A DNA stretch of 62,507 nucleotides from Scytalidium lignicola (Eukaryota > Ascomycota > Leotiomycetes). The translations under genes and the position numbers were made by a program. Below are positions 56,922-62,507 of the stretch, one piece after another. The DNA is taken from the NCBI GenBank assembly GCA_002812745.2, contig NCSJ02000253.1, positions 1 to 62,507 of the forward strand, given 5' to 3'. Positions within the stretch are counted from its first letter, which is position 1. Each line of letters begins with the position of its first letter. Below the pieces are notes generated by a model. The model made no database searches. It saw only the letters and a list, made by a program, of their open reading frames with translations, and had not been told where the DNA came from.

Positions 56922-57180
56922 TGTTGTAATATTTGGAGTTTACGGATGCTACTTCACAGTGTTCTTACGGTTGCCTATGCTAGGGCTTACGGATAGGGTT
57001 TACGGTAGGCTACCACTGTAGGCAACCATAGGCACCCGTAGGGTGCCTGTACGACTGTAATTGTTGACCATAACGGTTTTACGGCCGTAACTCTCGGTAT
57101 ATATAGAATCTGCTGTAGTTGTAGACTCCTTAAGCAATCAATACAATAGTGGTTCTGTATTCCTGCGTTTCCAGTCAACA
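56922..57180 (+). repeat. 5' LTR of the plus-strand copia element
   Basis: 259 bp, TGTTGTAATATTTGGAG to CCAGTCAACA. Contains TATATATAGAATCTG as a likely TATA box. Confidence 0.95.
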
Positions 57181-57270
57181 GGTTATGCACTCCGGTCAGC
57201 CAATCAGAATCGCTATTCGATTGACTTCATCTTTTACCTTTATTCAACAACCACTATAATCTTTCAAAAT

Positions 57271-60200
57271 AGGAGAAGAATCAAGTCTTCTACTACCGAA
57301 GGAATACTGGTTGAAAGGTCCTGAGAATTATAGACTATGGAGCACCATGGTCACTAATATTCTCAAATCAAAGGGTTATCTTGGCTATATGAATGGCAAT
57401 ATCAAATGCCCTAAAATAGAAGACAGTAAAGAAACCCCAGAATTTGAGGCTTGGGAAAAAGTAGATTCTACGGCCAAACTTTGTATATCATTAAATATCA
57501 ACGAGGAAGCCAATGCTCTTATCTCAGAGTGCTTCACATCCAAGGAGGCCTGGGAAACCTTGAAAGCTCAATATCAAGGTTCAAACTGCAATCTTAAGGA
57601 AAAATATATCCTTGAGCTAGTTAATGTTAAATACAAGTATTCTAGCTTGGTTAGAAGTTATGTTACCACATTTAAGGCTCTGAAGAGCAATTTAATTAGT
57701 GTAGAAGTCACATTGTCAGACGTATTTTACAAGCTCTTCTTTGTAAGGGGATTAGAGGACTCTTTCGCTGTATAAGCCGACTGACAACGATCAGCAGTAC
57801 ACTCTAAAACACCCCTTTCCCTTGAAACTCTTATAGAAGATATTTCAGACAAAGCACTGAAATCTGACAGTTCAAGTATAGCACTTTACAATCGAAAACA
57901 GGCTAGTAAGTCTAATNAAAAAACCAAAAGAAAAGTACTCTTACTGTAGAAAGCCAAACTACAAGGAAGCTGATTATTAGGAAAAATACCCTAAGAAGTA
58001 CGAAGAATTTGCTAAAAAGCATGGTAAAAAGAAGGATAAAGACTCCAAATCCTCAAAATCAGGTTCAGACTTCAATTCTAGCTTAAATACAGTCAACTTG
58101 AACAAATCCAATTCTCTTATAACTGTAAATCCTAGGAGCTTCTCTATATTCAACCATAACTACTAGCTTGTAGATACAGGCGTTACAGACTATATAGCAA
58201 ACCATATATCATGGTTTGAGCCAGATTCTTACCAAGAGTGTTATGATCTAGTACCTGTAGAAACAAGAAATGGATCTGCTCAAATTACTGGCTTAAGTAC
58301 AGTTACACTTAAAACAAAGCTAAATGATGGTTTAACATTCACTTTACAGCTCTTTAACGTTTATCATATCCTTACTTTCCCGGTCAACGTTCTCAGGGGA
58401 GTAAAGCTTTTAAATCAAGGCAGAGAAGCTTATATAATTGTAAAAGGCATCTACAATAAGAATGGAATTGAATTCAATGTTGTAGACATGTTTATGGACA
58501 GCATATATTTGAAATTGGCCAATACCCTAAAAGTTCTCCTTACAACACTTCTAGCCAGGCAATCTATGCCCAGTTTGGATCTTATTCACCAACGCCTTAG
58601 CTATACTAATATTGAAGTGATCAAGAATACTATAAAAGCTACTACTGAAATCGATAAAAGCCTTATAAAAGCAGCAGAGAAGGAAGAAACCTTTCTGTGT
58701 AAAGCTTATGAATACAATTGCTCTTAGAAGAACATCTCTAAGAAGCCTAAAATACAGGTCATAAAGGTCATAAAAGTGCTCAATATTGACGTTTTTACAG
58801 TCATTCCTCCAGGCTACAATAAGTATAATTATACTACTATAATTGTAAATGATGTTATAAATGTTACATGGGGTTATACCCACAAGGAGAAAAAGGGAAC
58901 TTATGATGTTATTATCTACTATATTACCTTGATAAAGAATCAATATGGAACTATTCTTAAACGCCTTCATATTGACGGAGGGAATGAGTTTGATGGTAAA
59001 AAGCTTGATAAATACATTCAAAAGAATAATATAGAAGTTATTACTACTACTTTACATACTCCATATCAAGAAGGACACTCTGAAAGCGCTGAACGTATTG
59101 TATTCATGCAAATGCATACTATGATGATTGCGAACGATATACTACAGTATTTATGGCCAGAGTACTATAAAATGGCTATAATAGTCGGAAATCAATTAAT
59201 AACATTAATATTAAAGAACAACACTCCATACGCTGAGTTTATAAAACAAGTTAACCTTGAAGGCAACTGTATTCCGGATATATCCAATTTACAGGTGATC
59301 AATTCTAAAGTGCTAGTTCATATCAATGCTAATCAACATGTTAAATCACAAAAGATAGCTCCTAAAGCTGAAGAAGGAATCCTTCTCAGCTTTGAAAGCA
59401 ATTCAATATATCGCTGTTGGGTGTCAATATACTCTTACAAGCTTGTACAGTTGTCATATGTTACCTTTACAGAAGGAAACACCAGACTCGAAGATCTAGA
59501 GACGCTCACAAGTCTTCTTAAAGCCTTAGATGTTGAATTAGTGCTTGAAGATACTATAATTGTTGATACTAGGACTTTTATAATACCAAATCTTATCGAT
59601 ACAAAGACTTTTACAGTGCTAAATCTTGATGCAACGTTTGAAGAAGTCCCTGAATCATTTGCGGCAAGGGAGATAGAAGATGACAGTAATACTTCGGATA
59701 TAATTCAGGAAGTGCTTGTTATTCAAGCTCCTAAAGGCCACGGTAGGCCTAAAGGTTCTAAAAACAAGAAACCTGATACAACTACACCAAATATCGACCT
59801 CTCAAGTTTACAGTCAACTAGAGCAAGAACTACTACACCATCTCAACCACCAGATACACCCGTAGAACACTCTCCAAGGGCATCCACTACGAATAACAAA
59901 ATTATAGGCCAGCCTACAAGCGCTGCAATGGCTTACGGATACTGTCTTTTTGCAAGGCAAGCCTTAAATACAAGCTATGCTTTAACTGCATCCGCAGATC
60001 CATTAGAGCCAAATACAGTCAAAGAAGCTCGTAATTCAATACATCACAAAAGGTAGGATAACGCCATGAAGGCCAAGTTGGCCTCCTTAATAAAGTGTAG
60101 TACTTTTGAGCTATCAACTCTCTTAGAAGAGAAATACACTCTTTATAGCAAGTGGGTATTCAAGGTTAAACACAACTTTAATTGTAAAATCAAGCGTTTT

Positions 60201-61625
60201 AAGGCCAGATTTGTAGTTAAAGGCTATGAACAGTGTCATGGTATTGACTATGACTAAACTTGGGCAAGTGTAGCTAAGTCTACCACCTGGAAGGCCTTAC
60301 TGGCTTTAACTGCCTACTTTGACTAAGAAGTCAACCAAATGGACGTAATTACAACGTTCTTAAATGGTGATATAAATACTGAAATCTATATTGAACTTCC
60401 TAAAGATATTACAGTTAAAGACCTTCTAAAATTAAGTGTTAAAACCAATGGTATAAACATCAAAAATATAAGTTCAAAAACTATTGTTTTACAACTCCGA
60501 AAGTCACTTTACAGCTTGAAACAAATACTATGTTGTTGGCAGTAAAAGCTTGTTATAAAGTTAAAAGAGATTGGATACTCTCCGTTAATCTTTGATCCAA
60601 GTATATTCTATAATCCTAATTCAGGAATTTATATTTGCACTTATGTTGATGACTTTCTGATTATAAGCTCAAAAGGCCCTCAATTTACAGCCTTGAAGGA
60701 GAAACTACATAATCTCTTTGAAATGGTTGATATAAGACTAACTGCATACTTTCTAAGTGTATATATTATTTGTAATTGCTAAAACAAGATTATTTTTATA
60801 GTCCAAGACATGTATATCGATAAGATTCTTGAACGCTTTGGTTATAACAATATGAAACCGGCTCAGTCTCCTATAAAAGCTGGGGTATCCACAATCCTGG
60901 TCAAAAACGAAGATACTGCTTCTACAGTTGATATTCAGCTGTATATAGAGGAAGTTAATTCGCTAATATATCTTATGGTGCAAACAAGACCTGATCTTGC
61001 TTTTACTACTTCTAAGCTATCACAATTTCTGCAAAATCCTTCTGTTCAGCACTTAAAGGCAGTCAAACATGTTTACTAGTATCTTATTCACACACACAAT
61101 TATGGTATCACATTAGGTAAAGATCTTAACTACCATGGCTATAGTAATGCCGATTACAATAGGTGTATTGAAACCTGTCGTTCTATTATAAGTTACATAT
61201 TCTTTCTTGTCAGAGGACCTATTTCCTAGCGTTGTCAACGCCTTCCTTGCATCACTTTATCAACTACAAAGGCTGAATATTGTACTCTATCAGAGGCTTC
61301 TCGAGAAGCCATTTAGCTATCAAGGCTCCTTACTGAGCTCCAAATAGCTATAGCTAGTACTAAGATTATTACAACCTTAAATGGTGATAATCAAGGCTCT
61401 CTAGCACTTGCTGAAACGTTAAAACAATCAAATCATGCTAAGCACATTGATATACACTATCATTACATCCATGAGAAGGTTCAATCTGGTGAAATTGAGC
61501 TAAACTACATGCCTACCTCAATTATGGCTGCTGACGGCCTTACAAAGCCACTTACAACTCGGAAACACACTGATTTCCTCAAATTGTTGAATTTACGGTC
61601 CGTCAAGCTGAATACCATAAATTAG
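57271..61625 (+). pseudogene. Copia polyprotein remnant (gag-PR-INT-RT-RH)
   Basis: Gag UBN2-type domain (57311-57775: GPENYRLWSTMVTNILKSKG, KEAWETLKAQYQGSN). A zinc-knuckle remnant near 57940 (YCRKPNYKEADY) has Cys/His changed to Tyr, each a G-to-A or C-to-T change. Protease LVDTGV near 58170. Integrase near 58960-59170 (RLHIDGGNEFDGKKL, YQEGHSESAERIV). RT near 60100-60380 (YSKWVFKVK, FKARFVVKGYEQ, QMDVITTFLNGD). RNase H near 61260 (TTKAEYCTLSEASREAI) and HAKHIDIHYHYI. Gag and pol frames differ, and the switch sits at N 57917 beside an A-run, so they may originally have been one frame. Many internal stops. Confidence 0.92.
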
Positions 61626-61714
61626 GTCCTTACAAGGCCATCAATTTGGTGTTTTCACCATAGGAAACTTAGATCCACTTTACACGGCCTTCATATGTTC
61701 GTGGCATAGGGGCA

Positions 61715-61973
61715 TGTTGCAATATTTAGAGTTTACGGATGCCACTTCACAGTGTTCTTACGGTTGCCTATGCTAGGGCTTACGGATAGGGTTTACGGTA
61801 GGCTACCACTGTAGGCAACCATAGGCACCCTACGGGTGCTTGTACAACCATAACTGTTGACCATAACGGTTTTACGGCCATAACTCTCAGTATATATAGA
61901 ATCTGCTGTAGTTGTAGACTCCTTAAGCAATCAATACAATAGTGGTTTTGTATTCCTGCGTTTCCAGTCAACA
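61715..61973 (+). repeat. 3' LTR of the plus-strand copia element
   Basis: 259 bp, TGTTGCAATATTTAGAG to CCAGTCAACA. Confidence 0.95.
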
Positions 61974-62507
61974 CTATATCTAATTTAGCTAGAATAAGGT
62001 TAAACTTTAGTAAAGTAATAACTTTTTCATAACTTATATCTTTTAACTTTATATATAAATAAATTAACAATTACAAATTATATGTATATACTAATTATAC
62101 TATTTGATAGTTAACTCTGAAACTTATACATGTATGTAATTCTTATAATGATTACTTTACTTTTAATAGTATAAGAATATTTAAAAGGTTAGAAATCTAG
62201 TCTTTTTGACTTTACACTTGAATAACTTTACTAGTTTACATTATATGAAGATGTAACTAATACTATTTGATAAGTTACTCAAATCCTTATAAGTATGACA
62301 TTACAAGCTTTTTGATAGCTTTATTCGTCGTTGAGATATTAGCCTTATAAATATGTGTACCCTGAAGTGGATATTCGAAAGCGGCTAGCGCATGAGGCGA
62401 AGCTCTAAGTGTAGAGGCTACACAAGGTTAAGCTCTAGCGGATAAGCCGTTAGTATTAATAATATAAAGTTAATATTAACTGTTATTAAGACTTATATAT
62501 AAACTTT
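61974..62507. other. AT-rich tail, probable transposon flank, with a GC-richer patch
   Basis: AT-rich to about 62350, then a GC-richer patch 62375-62448 with a small hairpin (GTGTAG-AGG-CTACAC near 62409-62423) and repeated AAGCTCTA words. No gene seen. It may be the other side of the hAT relic or another element end. Confidence 0.4.

Larger units (their letters stand above)
56922..61973 (+). mobile_element. Ty1/copia LTR retrotransposon, full length, plus strand, coding-dead
   Basis: Two 259-bp LTRs (56922-57180, 61715-61973) with TG..CA ends, flanked by a perfect CTATA duplication (56917-56921 and 61974-61978). Primer-binding region GGTTATGCACTCC follows the left LTR; purine tract ATAGGGGCA precedes the right one. 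The LTRs differ at about 14 sites, mostly transitions, so the insertion is not recent. Gag, protease, integrase, reverse transcriptase and RNase H remnants lie in order between them. Confidence 0.95.

Noticed and set aside
1..62507. tRNA, rRNA or CRISPR
   Set aside because: I found no tRNA-like cloverleaf signals, no rRNA segments and no spaced direct-repeat array; CRISPR is not expected in a fungus.

Overview
The window is nuclear DNA of a filamentous ascomycete (Pezizomycotina). This rests on many short introns (about 42-99 bp) with GT..AG borders and CTAAC/CTGAC branch sites, Zn2Cys6 regulators, a HET-domain gene, and transposon relics whose tryptophan (TGG) and glutamine (CAG/CAA) codons have become stops, the pattern left by repeat-induced point mutation (RIP). 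A Leotiomycete-like genome is a guess from gene flavour only.

Layout. 0-5 kb: a large NO VEIN/sacsin-like GHKL ATPase on the minus strand, with minisatellites at both ends of the coding region. 5.5-7 kb: an ankyrin-repeat fragment and an unrecognised small gene. 7.4-9.35 kb: a Fot1/pogo-like DNA transposon. 9.9-16.4 kb: a 3' fragment of a cytochrome b561-like gene, a Zn2Cys6 regulator, a broken MFS transporter and a broken Gal80-like Gfo/Idh oxidoreductase. 16.7-18.7 kb: a Tc1/mariner element with 211-bp inverted repeats. 19.7-27.5 kb: an NmrA-like gene with a GC-AG intron, a GPI-anchored Ser/Thr-rich surface protein, a decayed subtilase and a decayed HET-domain gene. 28.2-31.2 kb: a broken coiled-coil/HMG-box gene, a solo LTR and an unrecognised broken gene. 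31.5-49.1 kb holds most of the intact genes: a seven-exon cytochrome P450, a small Cys/His protein, an FHA-kinase, a 710-aa Zn2Cys6 regulator, an SDR, a second Zn2Cys6 regulator and a pyridoxal-reductase-like AKR. A 2.36-kb PIF/Harbinger-type relic lies among them. 49.4 kb to the end is AT-rich transposon graveyard: a Ty1/copia element on the minus strand (256-bp LTRs), a hAT relic, and a second Ty1/copia element on the plus strand (259-bp LTRs, perfect CTATA target duplication) inserted into or beside the hAT relic.

How the parts fit. P450 + SDR + AKR + two Zn2Cys6 regulators look like an accessory metabolic set, but no backbone synthase is visible, so a true cluster is unproven. The GHKL ATPase, ankyrin fragment, subtilase-like and HET genes are the kinds of gene used in fungal self/non-self recognition; most are broken. 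Thirteen N characters occur, nearly all beside A/T homopolymers. At least two (9166, 57917) sit exactly where a reading frame breaks, so some frameshifts in otherwise sound genes are probably assembly length errors, whereas the nonsense codons are probably real mutations.
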